A stretch of 64,000 bases of DNA from GW2011-AR15 sp964428335 (GCA_964428335.1 CAYRXW010000002.1:1-64000); one strand, 5' to 3'. Counted from the first letter of the stretch, positions 12,501 through 20,100 are shown. Numbers and translations are program-made. The notes: generated from the sequence alone by a model not told the origin.

Positions 12501-13522
12501 GGGAATTCAATACAACCTCAATTTCATTTTCAGCAGGGATACATTACTGGAATGTCACATGCTATGATATTGCAAGGAACAAGAATACAAGCGATACTTT
12601 TAATTTCACAATCCCGCTTCCTGACCTTACATTAAGCGCATCAGACATAAAATTCAATACGACACAATTCATTGAGCATACAAACATCTCAATAAATGCA
12701 ACTGTATATAATATAGGTGACACTCTTGCTGAAGACGCAAACATCACATTCTATATCGGGAACTATACGCAAAATAACAAGCTGGCAAGCTTCGTATATA
12801 ATATCTCAGCAGGAAGGAACATAACCCTTAACACAACATGGAAGATTTCAGGAACTGGTTTGATCAGGATTTTTGTTGTTCTTGACCCGCCTATTGCAAC
12901 AAACGGAAGCATAAGGGAATCTAATGAGACAAATAACGTAGCATATAATTCATTTGAAGTTGATAGTTACCAGGTTGTCTATGGAAACCTTACTGGACTA
13001 AAGAACATAAGGGACCTAGGAAACCTGACAATCTATGCCTGGAACATCACAGAATACAATGATACATTGATCTATGCAGTTGACTACGATAGTAATGTTA
13101 ATTGGGCACAGCTTCAGGCATTGTCAAGGAATACTAGCAATGGTATTCAGTTTGATGACTTCCATGAGCTTGATTTGGCATTAAGAATGGAAAATAATAC
13201 AGATTCAATAAATAATACATGGACTTTCCAGAATAGCCCGATACTAACCAGAGGATATACAGTTTACTTAAACTCAATCCAGAGTGTGCCTATAGCTAAT
13301 TCAACAAACACAACTAATTTCAGAACAGGAATGCTATGGGACAAGAGCGATGGAGGAGTGGAATATTCAGGGACACAGGATATTGTGTTCATAACAACAG
13401 TAAACCTTGCAAAGCAGGGAAAACTTGGGATATATGACTATGAATTGAAAGTCCCTGCATACTTAAGGAATTACAAGCTGCCGAATACGAATACTATTAC
13501 GCTTTATACAGAGTTGAGATGA
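512..13522 (+). CDS. Giant multidomain surface protein (Gly-rich, DUF2341, Ig-like, CARDB, shared C-terminal domain)
   Basis: This 4336-codon frame continues the glycine-rich frame at the left edge. The GTG at 512 lies inside the Gly repeat and codes for no signal peptide, so it is probably not the native start. Order of parts: Gly-rich to about residue 100; four roughly 150-residue modules ending in VPWGTLS-like and GGECGN-like motifs (near residues 195, 926, 1468 and 2012); a DUF2341-like domain near 348-455 (WWNLTYDYRKRINI); two copies of a Cys-rich jelly-roll-like module near 1078 and 1620; many Ig-like repeats of about 95 residues ending in WNVTC-D; CARDB-like domains near 3363-3468 and 4036-4152; and a final domain of about 185 residues. 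N-x-S/T sequons are very dense, as expected of a glycosylated extracellular protein. No C-terminal membrane helix is visible. The role is probably cell-surface structure or adhesion (inference). Confidence 0.8.
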   Translation: MLLYSKQRIYINSRINATGGKGGDCSDEPNCGLGGGGSGGAIILQSPYVTVSGNLDANGGNGNRGAGANGQGGDGGDGRIRIDGLSSTATIPGMVTGFAGSNFTGPSIKNISITQVNGTAYPNSNLTIIIKNANGQTIYYAVNANSSGKYSATVDFYENKNYISVIQNTTNNLYSALSSAAMATYTKGSIPIINSVECEIDINGNWQPCTSLGYGETLRQLRADCTVSGTIVKNVSFEFENIPDSTTYFYNFTEDNSTGYWVFDNSNFAIDDSGDMRLTTTCTANNTISSESEISWEVPWGTLSCTVIRPTAPKDVAQNSTFNYTSRLTCNSGECGNINATLGMTTDWWNLTYDYRKRINITHIYSNVSEYQVRVTLDTRALISNSKMQPDCGDLRAVDSSKNEIPFYVDEAGGLRCNTTQTLVWVQVPDITANESNHFYLYYGNANANSKSNIHEVFSYSEQKEIYFMVSELTDTALAMISYENNNNITSNFNQENVILDEGERTINFIAGDVSVGYSFNVTGAILTAATTAGTADVLSPVSWAGRTFNDYVERGGGNKEWFVYSPFANASVQFYSASAAAAGFTLLTTRNVGYRAFVRVTNADGTDGHTFWINSSVPVLLAFEQGTSDVTIMHPAENDLWGVDGGDFSSAFASNNYNLYQSDAATTTGTLQLTDQLRTGNVNQGSGSALHLNSTYPMGGSEFNDGDGGDKYIFQPQYELERQYYLPVDGDYVSGAATGPVSCSVISTEGKRPLNFTQNQTYPRPSKLCFGNACETAGTNLAAFWTTYANITCNIPAFIYYDDADQDETNVYGRKSARQYVWPEPALLIGSEEIFEANVSTSPLAVPFWTPSDNPVDDYDDLCLRNMGSADTCDITWVVNASGEINTTREFFAYYDPYIYSEYINRLHCSYVNATIVDVVRPQVSSIQCHRNGASWVDCSQLAFNDNIAGVRATCIYDGDEPILNVSFRITNLFDNSTYFSLATSTNSSDIWTRTLTGQTLHDSGDFSIYARCNVNSIVWGDEEDLWFTPWGNISVSWYDPSSDVNVTKYDFSNYTIDAACENGECLNLTLILDPIPTPFDFAFMNFETPTDFSQVSGTCGVTAPYLCSGTTPWDDFSYCEDPNGYGMCASTDADSGSSGTYGFECIGCDRNDAGNNGGLYLYINGTACGGFTCDTINLSYYQSAFSLDNGNEGSAVWVNDSDGTLRLVSNCMNGESCEAGAQATMGDSGEFVNTDLCAVSGIDCSEGISILFSSFTTVNHATGDFFGWDEINATGYTIKGVIPMNSGTPFYTSTQNPMSWTTWSCLENMTHGDSCLVTWEVNATGKIGSIHEFFVIANATKSTNNETISNIINVRIIANAPPSVQSISLTPTGPTDNDNLYCNFTISDPNSFDTLSANVSWYRNSAYYSSSVISVTSGTMSSFMLGSGNTTLGDTWRCGVRPYDQKVWGTQLNSSTVSVLVSNPPIISNIQCLESSWGPCPNVLFGDTLVSVRAQCTDTDGFIKNVTFNLTNIPDRRMFFSNTTENNSTGYYVFNNNDITIRDSGYFNLTVQCIDNTSVSAIENVGWLVPWGSLTANLEKPTTDIDMVLHQLGRFSANITCNGGECGNISAVLDPIGNYEIALLTFESPTDFPLQTGDCLTDTSQECPDSSPWDDYQHCEAPNGGYGICASTNMDVFGSRGLMCSGCDRNDAGNDGGLQIYINMTKACNGYTCTSINISYYQAASNLDNGNEGSAVWVNDSDGTLRLVSSCMDLDSCEAGSTATMGTLAQRVNEDLCQITGIDCSEDLTVMFSAFTTIAHGTGDYFAWDHINITGHGQKGIIPVGSGRPFYTTSANPKYSGGWSCLFNMTSGDTCSVHWIVNATGVINTTHEFFIYFNSTQYEEYYSPEETSHIFVTIVDNSVPSITNVEISPIYPINTTDLFCNFTVHDDNYFDNLTVNVTWYRNQTQINITRVVAVSDTPKLINLSNLLTNVGDYYHCGVTPYDYTSWGAEVNSTNVTVLLYPPPAIYGIQCMESNTWKSCSNVGYEEVLQAMRVNCTSNSGMANATFNLTNYPDRRNHFLTLVNTYSSPFFVFNNSDLNITHSGNYVLDVVCTDSENQQIRDNANWTVPWGTLSAVLVSPDSDTNVAYREFFTFTSQVTCVGGECATVNATLDPYSTNQMYEYTSGYTTDKWAYTIDSDSDPPEAAPNSRTALTGGEATQISVDENTRYTATAAGAGDFRSIESVMNVTQSLSAITRIELIFEGQPDQTNDINIYGWNYGSSTWVELASAVIPADTDDTLKAAISSGFSTYINSSRQIKWLVLNTNANTLMRVDYMAMNVTYNGYKGTLSTVQGATPFYTIDPNAMDYTNMSCLFNMTAGDICQTAWRVNATGPIDSVHEFFVYYNATNNTAYVDPGITSIINITITDDTNVPPSVILSIPLNSTHTNNPNIIFECNATDNSGLTLMNLYADFNGTYMFNDSRILSGVEDTAEFNRSLPEGYYLWNCEAEDEDSNTDWGIINRSVIVDLTVPTISLINPQNNSVYFRTSVDFNFTVYDAYSRWMSCTIFLDSNELDSDFIAYNSTLTKRPQVLDLDNHEYYINCTDRAGNSNISQTYYFVVSDTPPNITLVTEDETYFNTPNITLYYLPGDNYGINRSLLILNGKDNRTNYGDQVSEVSEFNISNMIEGRYNWTVNVTDNSNLSAEAPPFYFTVDYTRPDIYLVTPSGDISTANSEVNITFYTIDNLDDVLECNITLNGNIVDPLISVNNNTQTTRNISGLPDGFNYWNITCIDEATNYNTSQTLVIDVGAAPFVTLNSPNDNHWQTSPEMTFYYTPSDNTGFGICRLYINGIFNTTNQTGITNGAQNSFAVDAFEEGHYYWQVNCTDTYGLSYMTGTRNFTIDFTNPNITLFNPEFDSVIYGRNHNFNFSVTDNLDYTLVCNLTVDNTVEATGLIVQNGFATNKTIQILQDGVHYWNVTCSDNAGNYDISDTWNYTSYNPPEVTLVLPVNGALLNYNDINFRYVPFDESLNHSILILNGTNNETDYTLINEELNDFNLTNLPDGTYTWTVNVTDNSGLSTIPTAWTFTIDTTAPLITINHPNTETLSWNNITFNFTVSDNIDSGLLCNVTVNETQEYSSFAVSSGSTQLFYLPFPDMNYNWSVLCWDDANNTNSDFAEFTVEAPPRITLVSPSNNTRTAQQSLFFDYIPRDIYGIENCTFILDGATRQNSTTITEGAVNTFSQASIPEGLHNWTVQCYDSIDYNSYSPDPILFRVDISGPTIVLNYPIVDQTLNINNVTFNYTAYESDDVIIECNITVSDTVQRNGNTSQPSAADHTIQLNNFADGDHYWNVTCVDDLGNSNISETRHFVINQPDFFTNNSYVSVNNANPDMYQMVMLNVNISNLGGQPGTNVLVNFYDGNPNLGGTLIGNDTANIPINATVRFNTTWMITPGYHTIYFIADPYDVYDELSELNNNATLNISVLKLNITYPANNSWFNTNERRFIFNLTDYTARNINYSIFINGVSNGQNGIVVSGISNRTNITFTEGVRRVYLLGEDYLGRQKTSPVITINIDLTAPVPQITTVNQTWYNKTNPNITILITDNMDTVINYTVFVDGVARNESIVSTGVGTQVTLSNIANGTHTLVLEGLDEAGNRANSTPKIIYVDTVDPKISLLYPPLAYNVLNTSVDLNFSVTDNLDTMLMCNITMDSSVISGNINAKNNSINGTSVSGLTEGQHFWNVTCWDGNTVTPINNKNTSETRYFNFYNPSILTLLTPRNNNWTNSASVIFYYNATDETGIENCSLILNGTIVQTKLPPDVDNGGISNFTISSLAGNYTWAVQCFDSSAVNAYSRTDNRTLHVDIYNPQPYIETANNTWFNYSTPRIFFNMTDNMDNILNFTFFANGAVNRRGNATNGTTRNITLASLSDNLYSLKLEAMDEAYNRQNSTPKNIYVDTTRPTISLRKPENGNRTPQTNIFFNFTATDNLAPYLLCNLTVDNVVRDNFNVQPGEFNTTSISFSAGIHYWNVTCYDIARNKNTSDTFNFTIPLPDLTLSASDIKFNTTQFIEHTNISINATVYNIGDTLAEDANITFYIGNYTQNNKLASFVYNISAGRNITLNTTWKISGTGLIRIFVVLDPPIATNGSIRESNETNNVAYNSFEVDSYQVVYGNLTGLKNIRDLGNLTIYAWNITEYNDTLIYAVDYDSNVNWAQLQALSRNTSNGIQFDDFHELDLALRMENNTDSINNTWTFQNSPILTRGYTVYLNSIQSVPIANSTNTTNFRTGMLWDKSDGGVEYSGTQDIVFITTVNLAKQGKLGIYDYELKVPAYLRNYKLPNTNTITLYTELR
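3288..6530 (+). repeat. Tandem 1620-bp (540-residue) duplication inside the giant gene
   Basis: A Cys-rich unit with the motifs CDRNDAGN and GNEGSAVWVNDSDGTLRLVS occurs twice. The matching DNA at about 4088 and 5708 is offset by exactly 1620 bases and is nearly identical over about 40 bases (GGAAGCGCAGTATGGGTCAA). The flanking VPWG modules repeat with the same spacing, and a third, more diverged VPWG module follows about 1640 bases on. The limits given are approximate. Confidence 0.8.
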
Positions 13523-13543
13523 TTAAATAATCGGAGATATGAA

Positions 13544-13927
13544 ATGAAATTTTACATCGCATCAAAGTTCACAAATAAGGAAGAAGTAAGGAAGCTTCAA
13601 AAATACCTGATATCATTAGGTCATGAGATAACACATGACTGGACTGCACATGAAGATAAAAGACCCTTTGAAAAAAACCAGAAGACTGCAGGAAAGTATG
13701 CAAAGGAAGATCTGGATGGAGTGAGAAAAAGTGACATCTTCATAGCATTATGCGATAATACTGAAGGAAGTGTGGGAATGCATACAGAAATTGGATGTGC
13801 AATATCTTCATTTCTTGATAAAGGAAGCCCAAAAGTGTATGTATTAGGAAAAGAATTTGATGCAATGTTTTTCTTTCATCCTGTTGTAAATAGGATCTCA
13901 GAGATTAAAGACCTGCCGCTCGAATAA
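13544..13927 (+). CDS. Nucleoside 2-deoxyribosyltransferase-like protein
   Basis: This 127-residue protein has the Rossmann-like start MKFYIASKF, a central DLDGVRKSDIFIAL segment and the motif GMHTEIGCAI, where the Glu matches the catalytic Glu of the nucleoside 2-deoxyribosyltransferase fold (NDT/DNPH1-like). Members cleave or exchange the N-glycosidic bond of deoxynucleosides or their monophosphates, or act as nucleotide-binding relatives. The actual substrate here cannot be read from the sequence. It starts 21 bases after the giant gene, in the same frame, with a CGGAGAT ribosome binding site, so it may be cotranscribed. Cytosolic; no signal peptide. Confidence 0.7.
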   Translation: MKFYIASKFTNKEEVRKLQKYLISLGHEITHDWTAHEDKRPFEKNQKTAGKYAKEDLDGVRKSDIFIALCDNTEGSVGMHTEIGCAISSFLDKGSPKVYVLGKEFDAMFFFHPVVNRISEIKDLPLE

Positions 13928-13962
13928 ATTTTCTATAGATTTTCTTAAACTCAATCAGAATG

Positions 13963-13972
13963 TTTTATAAGC
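13963..13972 (+). promoter_or_regulatory. TATA box for the gene at 13995
   Basis: TTTTATAAGC is centred about 27 bases upstream of the start codon, as expected for an archaeal promoter with a leaderless transcript. Confidence 0.5.
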
Positions 13973-13994
13973 TTTTGAAATATCTTGCTTAAGT

Positions 13995-14591
13995 ATGGGA
14001 TTTGAGATAAATGTATCGGGCATACTTAAGGAGTATAATCCTGATGACATAAAGGTTTTTGTCAAGGATTTTTTCATGATATTCTCAATACTTGAAAAGC
14101 TGGATTCAGACATTGACAACCAGTCAGATAAAAACATCCAGAAATTCAGGCAGATGATGAAGGACTGGGAAAAGAAATACAAGGATATCGTGTTTGTTTT
14201 CAAGGCAGATAACATTCAGTGCACTATAATAATCTATCTTAAAGATGGCATGGAAAATATACTGGCAGTTGTCAAAAATATGGCCAGGTTCACAGAGCTT
14301 AATTATTATCCAGGCAAGGCAGAGGCATCATTTGAAGATGGAGAAAAAATAAACACATTGACATTAAAAGAAGAGAACGGCTTTGTCCGCCTTATCTACT
14401 TAAAAGAGGACATGCTCAATTCATTAAGCCCGGAATTCCGTATCTGCGCTTACTATGCATTAAAGAATGGTTATGATAAGTCAATAAACCTGCAGAAATA
14501 CGCAGATGTATTCTCATTTGATGCTTCTGATATTGAAAGCAACAAATGGTCAAGGCAGTATTCTAACATGAAATTTGTTAGTAAGAGATAG
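13995..14591 (+). CDS. Unknown cytosolic protein, 198 residues
   Basis: I do not recognise the family. The protein has no signal peptide or membrane segment. It begins with a short beta/alpha part (MGFEINVSGILKEYNPDDIK), then a charged helical stretch near residues 25-60 and mixed alpha/beta sequence to the end. The start is supported by a TATA box 27 bases upstream. It lies between a deoxyribosyltransferase-like gene and the winged-helix operon, and nothing in the neighbourhood fixes its role. Confidence 0.65.
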   Translation: MGFEINVSGILKEYNPDDIKVFVKDFFMIFSILEKLDSDIDNQSDKNIQKFRQMMKDWEKKYKDIVFVFKADNIQCTIIIYLKDGMENILAVVKNMARFTELNYYPGKAEASFEDGEKINTLTLKEENGFVRLIYLKEDMLNSLSPEFRICAYYALKNGYDKSINLQKYADVFSFDASDIESNKWSRQYSNMKFVSKR

Positions 14592-14638
14592 GTTCTTAGC
14601 TTCCAGTTTTTTGCTTATTTTATTCTTATTTTGGAAAC

Positions 14639-14648
14639 CTTTATATAT
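14639..14648 (+). promoter_or_regulatory. TATA box of the winged-helix/surface-protein operon
   Basis: CTTTATATAT follows GGAAAC, which looks like a BRE. Transcription would start near 14670, giving a leader of about 30 bases. The box overlaps the first of two palindromic sites, so a bound repressor would block TBP. Confidence 0.6.
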
Positions 14649-14706
14649 TATCGTATTTGTGATAATATTAATTCAATTAATATATTATTATCGTAAATAT
14701 GATAAT
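14647..14706. promoter_or_regulatory. Twin palindromic operators, 40 bp apart
   Basis: Two 20-bp sites have the same form, ATTATC-N8-GATAAT, at 14647-14666 and 14687-14706. The centres differ in sequence but both begin with GTA. The sites are offset by exactly 40 bases (about four helical turns). The first overlaps the TATA box and the second covers the start codon of the winged-helix gene. That fits autoregulation by the encoded protein (inference). Confidence 0.7.
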
Positions 14707-15109
14707 GGATGCAGATCAGTTCGGGATAATAAGGGCTTTTAGGGGATTTTCAGTAGAGTTGACTATAAACCAGCTATCCAAGGCAATAAAAAAAAGCTAT
14801 GCATACACAAACAAGTATGCCCATGAGATGATACATGAAGGCATCTTAAATAAAAAGGAAGTGGGCCATAGCATCCTGTGCACCTTGAATTTTAGGAACA
14901 AAAATGTTCTTGCATCCCTTGTCTTCCTTTCAATGTCAGAAAGCGATTACAAAGGAAAGGAAGGGATAGTAATTTCCTACAGAGGAAAGATAATAAATTT
15001 AGAAAGAGAAAAATTAAAGGAAGAGATAAAAAAATTTGACCTCTCACATTTATCAGTTCTTTGTGGGCATGAAGAGTTCTGGAAAGCTTTCTGCGAGGTG
15101 GCAGGATGA
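14699..15109 (+). CDS. Winged-helix transcriptional regulator-like protein
   Basis: This 136-residue protein has an N-terminal helix-turn-helix/winged-helix-like part: IIRAFRGF, then LTINQLSKAIKKSYAYTNKY as helix 2-turn-recognition helix, then a GILNKKEVGHSILCTLN wing. The C-terminal half is charged and helical and may dimerise or sense a ligand. The ATG at 14699 or the one at 14705 could be used; both lie in the second palindrome. The stop overlaps the next start as ATGA at 15106, so translation of the regulator and the surface proteins is coupled. It probably controls its own operon through the ATTATC-N8-GATAAT sites. The sequence does not show whether it represses or activates. Confidence 0.7.
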   Translation: MIMDADQFGIIRAFRGFSVELTINQLSKAIKKSYAYTNKYAHEMIHEGILNKKEVGHSILCTLNFRNKNVLASLVFLSMSESDYKGKEGIVISYRGKIINLEREKLKEEIKKFDLSHLSVLCGHEEFWKAFCEVAG

Positions 15110-17166
15110 AACTTTCAATTCTGTTTTTAACTGTACTCCTATTAAGCATGGCAAATGCCCAAGTATGTAGTTACTATAATACTCCAGTCTTAGAAGTGCC
15201 TGTATTATTTGAATTAAATGAAGGAGAAGCATTCTTTTATGAGCTTAACTTAAGCAGTGATGTAGCTGTAAACTATTCAATAATCCCAATAATATCAGAT
15301 CTTGAATTTAGAATAAAAGATAACCTGCTTTCTGTAAATCCAAATATATCTGGGATGCATACAGTTTTCATCCTTGCAAATACAATAGAAGGCTGCTATG
15401 ACATAAAGAGGGTGGCATTTAAAGTATATAAGCGTCCGGAAATCCGTTTCTATTACCCAGAGGAATTAAAGCTTGAGATACCTGAAAACGCGATACAGAA
15501 ATTCACCATACTTTCAAAAGAAACGAATTATTTTTGGTATCTGAACGGAAAACAGGTAAGGAATGGTTCAGATTCCTATATCTATAGGTCTAATTATACT
15601 TCTTCAGGAAACAAATGGCTTTTTGCTGTTGTAAAAGACAAAAGAGGGTTAAACAGGACAATCAACTGGAGAATTGCAGTTTCAAACATAAATCGGGAAC
15701 CGATTATCAAGTTTCCATTACCAAACATACTTATAACCAAAGAAGATAAAGGAAGCACCCTGAACTTTAATGATTACGCTTTTGATCCTGATGGAGACCA
15801 GTTGATGTTTACATGGGCTGTTTTTGATGAAGCAGGATCCAGGAAAAATTATTCAGATATTGTTGATGTTAAAATCAGTGAATTAGGGACACTAACACTG
15901 GTTGCCAAGGGGAATTTTGGGAAAAAAGAAAGAATTATTTTTTCAGCGGATGATGGCCTAGTCTCTATAGATTTTGCTCCTGTTTTGATAGAGATTGCAA
16001 AAAGCCAGAACAAGACAGTATTTTTTGATAATATAAATTCAACAGAGTGCCAGGTAGATATAGTATGTGAAGAGTGGGAAGATTGTCTTTTTGGAGGGAT
16101 AAAGCAAAGAATATGCTTTGACAAGAATCATTGTAACCAGGAATTGGATAATATCACAGAGACAGCTGAATGTGAATATGGTGCAACGTGCTTTGACAGC
16201 ATAAAGAACCAGGATGAAAAAGGAGTGGATTGCGGTGGCTCATGCAAGCCTTGCCCTACATGCAGTGATAAGACACAGAACCAGGGAGAAGAAGGGATTG
16301 ACTGTGGAGGTCCATGCAGCTTGTGCCCAACCTGTAGCGATCTGATAAAGAACCAGGATGAAACAGATATTGATTGTGGGGGCGTATGCAGTCCTTGCCT
16401 TGCAAACATGTCCTGCCAGACTCATAGGGATTGCCAGAGTTTTGCATGCTCAGATAATATCTGCCAGGAAGCGACATGTTCAGACTTAAAAAGAAACCAG
16501 GGCGAAGAGAAGACAGATTGCGGAGGTCCATGCACTCCATGTGCATCATGCAATGATAACCTGTTAAATCAGGGAGAAGAAAAAACAGATTGTGGAGGCC
16601 CATGCAGGCCATGCATGAGCTGCTTTGATGGAATAAAGAACCAGGAAGAGGTTTTCATAGATTGCGGAGGCCAATGCCCTTGCAAAATTTTAGAAACATA
16701 CCAATCTCATAAGTACCTCATATTTTCACTTGGAGCATTTTTCCTGGCATTGATAATCCTAAGGATATATATCAAAAAAAATTATACATACTACCTGCTG
16801 TTTTCATCAAGGATGTTTTCATTCATGCCAAGCAGGCTTGAAGATGTTGAAAAGCATGCAAAGGAAGCTATACTTTCGTTGAAAAAACTGCAGGCACAAT
16901 TAGTATCAAGGGAATACTACAAGCTGAATGAAGATTATAAAAAAGTAATTGTCTCCTTCCTTGAAAAGATTCTTAATTTTGAAGGGTTTGATGAGGCTTC
17001 TTTTAGGAGGGAATTAAAAACAAAGGTAAAAAACCCATATAAACGGAAATTAATCGCAGAGTTTTATGCGTTTGCAAAAAAATCCACAGGAAGTTCAACA
17101 TTATTCAAGCTTGAGATGAGCGAAAAAATAGATGCAACAATAAAAAAAATTGAGATGCTGAAATGA
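15106..17166 (+). CDS. Secreted Cys-rich repeat protein with one membrane helix and cytosolic helical tail
   Basis: The protein has 686 residues. Residues 1-18 are a Sec signal peptide ending ANAQ. Beta-rich, cadherin/Ig-like sequence follows to about 300, including DPDGDQLMFTW. Then come six copies of a Cys-rich unit with the pattern C-x-D-x4-NQ-x-E-x4-DCGG-x-C-x2-C between about 365 and 525. A membrane helix near 535-555 (YLIFSLGAFFLALIIL) and a cytosolic helical tail of about 125 residues complete it. The start overlaps the regulator's stop and the stop overlaps the next giant (ATGA at both ends), so it is the middle gene of a tight operon. The Cys pattern suggests disulfide-stapled extracellular units. 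The tail could link the envelope to the cytosol, but no catalytic motif is seen. Confidence 0.75.
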   Translation: MKLSILFLTVLLLSMANAQVCSYYNTPVLEVPVLFELNEGEAFFYELNLSSDVAVNYSIIPIISDLEFRIKDNLLSVNPNISGMHTVFILANTIEGCYDIKRVAFKVYKRPEIRFYYPEELKLEIPENAIQKFTILSKETNYFWYLNGKQVRNGSDSYIYRSNYTSSGNKWLFAVVKDKRGLNRTINWRIAVSNINREPIIKFPLPNILITKEDKGSTLNFNDYAFDPDGDQLMFTWAVFDEAGSRKNYSDIVDVKISELGTLTLVAKGNFGKKERIIFSADDGLVSIDFAPVLIEIAKSQNKTVFFDNINSTECQVDIVCEEWEDCLFGGIKQRICFDKNHCNQELDNITETAECEYGATCFDSIKNQDEKGVDCGGSCKPCPTCSDKTQNQGEEGIDCGGPCSLCPTCSDLIKNQDETDIDCGGVCSPCLANMSCQTHRDCQSFACSDNICQEATCSDLKRNQGEEKTDCGGPCTPCASCNDNLLNQGEEKTDCGGPCRPCMSCFDGIKNQEEVFIDCGGQCPCKILETYQSHKYLIFSLGAFFLALIILRIYIKKNYTYYLLFSSRMFSFMPSRLEDVEKHAKEAILSLKKLQAQLVSREYYKLNEDYKKVIVSFLEKILNFEGFDEASFRRELKTKVKNPYKRKLIAEFYAFAKKSTGSSTLFKLEMSEKIDATIKKIEMLK

Positions 17167-20100
17167 AGAAAATAATTTATGTTTTGATTTTTGCATTTCT
17201 CATGGTATTTAGCAGTGCATATATTGAAAAAAAAGAATATGTCTTGGGAGAGACTGTAAAAATCTTGGTGAATGACACAGATGCCAAAGTTTCAATAATA
17301 TCATTAAAGACAAATGAGGTCTATAAGTTTCTTGGCGGGGTTTCAAATGAGATAAAATTCACGCCAAAGCACACGGGAGAATATATCCTAAATGTTGAAA
17401 GTACACAAGTACAAGCATCAAGATTCAAGGTAATAGAAAAAATCTTGCCAGGTCTTCCAAATATAATAATTACAGATAAACTGGTTTATGGGTTAGGAGA
17501 AGAGGTTAAGATAAGGATAGATTCAAAGTATCAAAACAGGACTTTAATAATATCTTCAGAAGATTATAAGTACAATTATTTCCCGCCGTTGAAAGAAATT
17601 ATATTCCTTCCAAAAAAAGCAGGGAATTTTGAGATAGTTGTCCAAGATGAAAAAATCCTTGGAAGGCACAGTTTTGCTGTCCTGCCTGCAACTCAACCCA
17701 ATATTGACAGCCAGATTGCAGATCTCCTTGATGAAACTAAAGAAATTAAATTGGAGGCAGAAGATAGCATCAAGGAAAACCTGGTATTGGATTCTGAAAA
17801 TATTGAAAATGAAAAATGGAAATATTATGACAGGTTTAAGACAGCAAAACTGGAAAAGCAAAATCTGGTAGTGAAGAATTCAAAAAACCAGGAAATTAGT
17901 TCAAAGATTAGATTCCTAAGTAAGGTCACTAATGAGTCATTTGAAATAGGAGAAACAATATATCAGGGAAGTTATGATGTTGAGATTATTCCTGACAAAA
18001 TCGCTGAAAAATTGGTCCTGTTTGGCGTAGATTTTAAGGGAAATCTCGATATTGGACTTGATGAGGTTGAAAAGACAATAAGGATAGACAATGAAAAAAG
18101 CATAGATTCATTTGCCTTCAACCCAAAGACAGATTTTGATAAAGGTATAATTACAAAAAAAGCTATTGGAACACAGCTATGGAAATGCAGGGATTGGGAT
18201 TTTGAAACTCAGTCATGCAGCGGACAGTGGGAAAAATTAAGGAAACTAAACCCAGGGGAAGAATATGATATCTTTGTTGATGCAAATGACCCAGGTTATG
18301 CAGAGACAGGAGTCGCAACAGTAAATTCAGTAAAGCCGGTATATCTTCCAGGTGACAAGGCAGAGCTGATAATGGTGGTTTTGGATAATTCAGGCTATCC
18401 TGTATCAGGAGCTGATGTCACATTGAAAGTAACTTCTCCGTTAGGCATTGAAACAATAATTTCAGGCATAAGTATAACAGAAACTGCAAAAGGTGTTTAT
18501 GAAGCTGCTTTTATTGATACATGGGAAACTGGAGATTATATTCTAGAAGTAAGAGCGATAGGAAGGAATGTTGATAGCATGCTTGAATCATCATTTTCTG
18601 TTAAAGAGGATTATCCTTTTGATATAATAAGGGAGACACCTTCAGTAATAAACCCATATAAGCCACCGTTCACAAGCTCAATTAGGATTATATCAAGAGT
18701 ACCTGGAGTTACAGAATTCAATTTCACTGAAGTGCTTCCAAGATCATTTGGTATTGAAAGTGATGCAATAGCATTCTCAAACATAGATGAGAACATCCAC
18801 CTGAAATGGTTTAATGTGAAAAATAATTCAGTATTAACCTATTCATTTTCAACACCTGTAGAATCACCTAATGTGTATTCTATAGGAGAATCATATGTTG
18901 ATTACGGTGAAAGATATACAGAAGCAAGGCAGTGGTTTTTGGCAATAGACCCTCCTCCAAGAAACGGGATATTTACTTATAGGGATACAGGAGCAACAAG
19001 TACAATAAAATACAGGCTTTGGTACTCAGCAAATACTTCATATGGAACTGAGCAGTCAGGACCAAATGTAGGTAGCGCAATATTCAACCAGAAAATACGA
19101 TGTACAAAAGAAAATAACCTGTGCATATGGGTTGGAGTGGAAGATGATAATGGCGTCGATTTTATACTTTATAATGTTACAACAAATACATGGGGCACAG
19201 TCACAAATGTAGGGGGACAGGGAAAAGATGATCATTTCCCAATAGATGTTGAATGCGAGGATTTATCAGGAAACTGCCTTATTGTTTATGAAAGCACTAC
19301 AGGTGCAGATGACATAATATATTACAGAATTTTTTATGCCAGGAACGCATCTTTTAGTAATGAATTCACTTATACAAGCACACCTCTTGACAGCAATGAC
19401 CTTGATTATGTAAAATTATATCCTAGGTACAATTCCAATTATATAGGTGTTGCAATGCAGTCAGATGGAGAAGCACAGGTTGCAGCAATATGGAATGGAA
19501 CAGCATTTAGGGACAGCCAGTTATTATTTGATCCTTCAGGAACAGCAAATTCTCAATCTTCAGGCTGTGCATGGGAAGGAAGTTCAGGTGATTTTGTATG
19601 CTTCTATGGGAGGAACGCAAATGGCCTTTGGGCATATACTTATAACTCAGGCACATGGACAAATAATGGAAATGTTGTTTCTGCTGCAGCACTAGGAAAT
19701 TTAGCTAATATTGTTTATGCCTGCGGGGAAAGTTCATTCACTGGAGACCTTACCCATGATAAGTTAATAGTTCTTATTGGGGACTCTGGAGGGGATAGGT
19801 ATGGAAGCTACTGGAACGGCACAGCATTAAATAATGTAACCTTACCAACTCAGGACGGTACTTCTGAAATTGCAGTTATGGATAACGGAGTTTGCCAGTG
19901 GGAACATGATGGGGGAACTGCTGTTTTTGCGTGGGTTGATGATGGAGCTCTTGTGCCAGAATGGGGAACATTTACTGAAAGTTCAAACACTTTCTCAAAT
20001 TCAGACTGGGCAACAGGAAGTACAACAGGAATGTCTCAATGGAATGATGATGTCGAAGCCTTGATTTTATCAATTCATCCTTATACAGACGAAATGGTTT

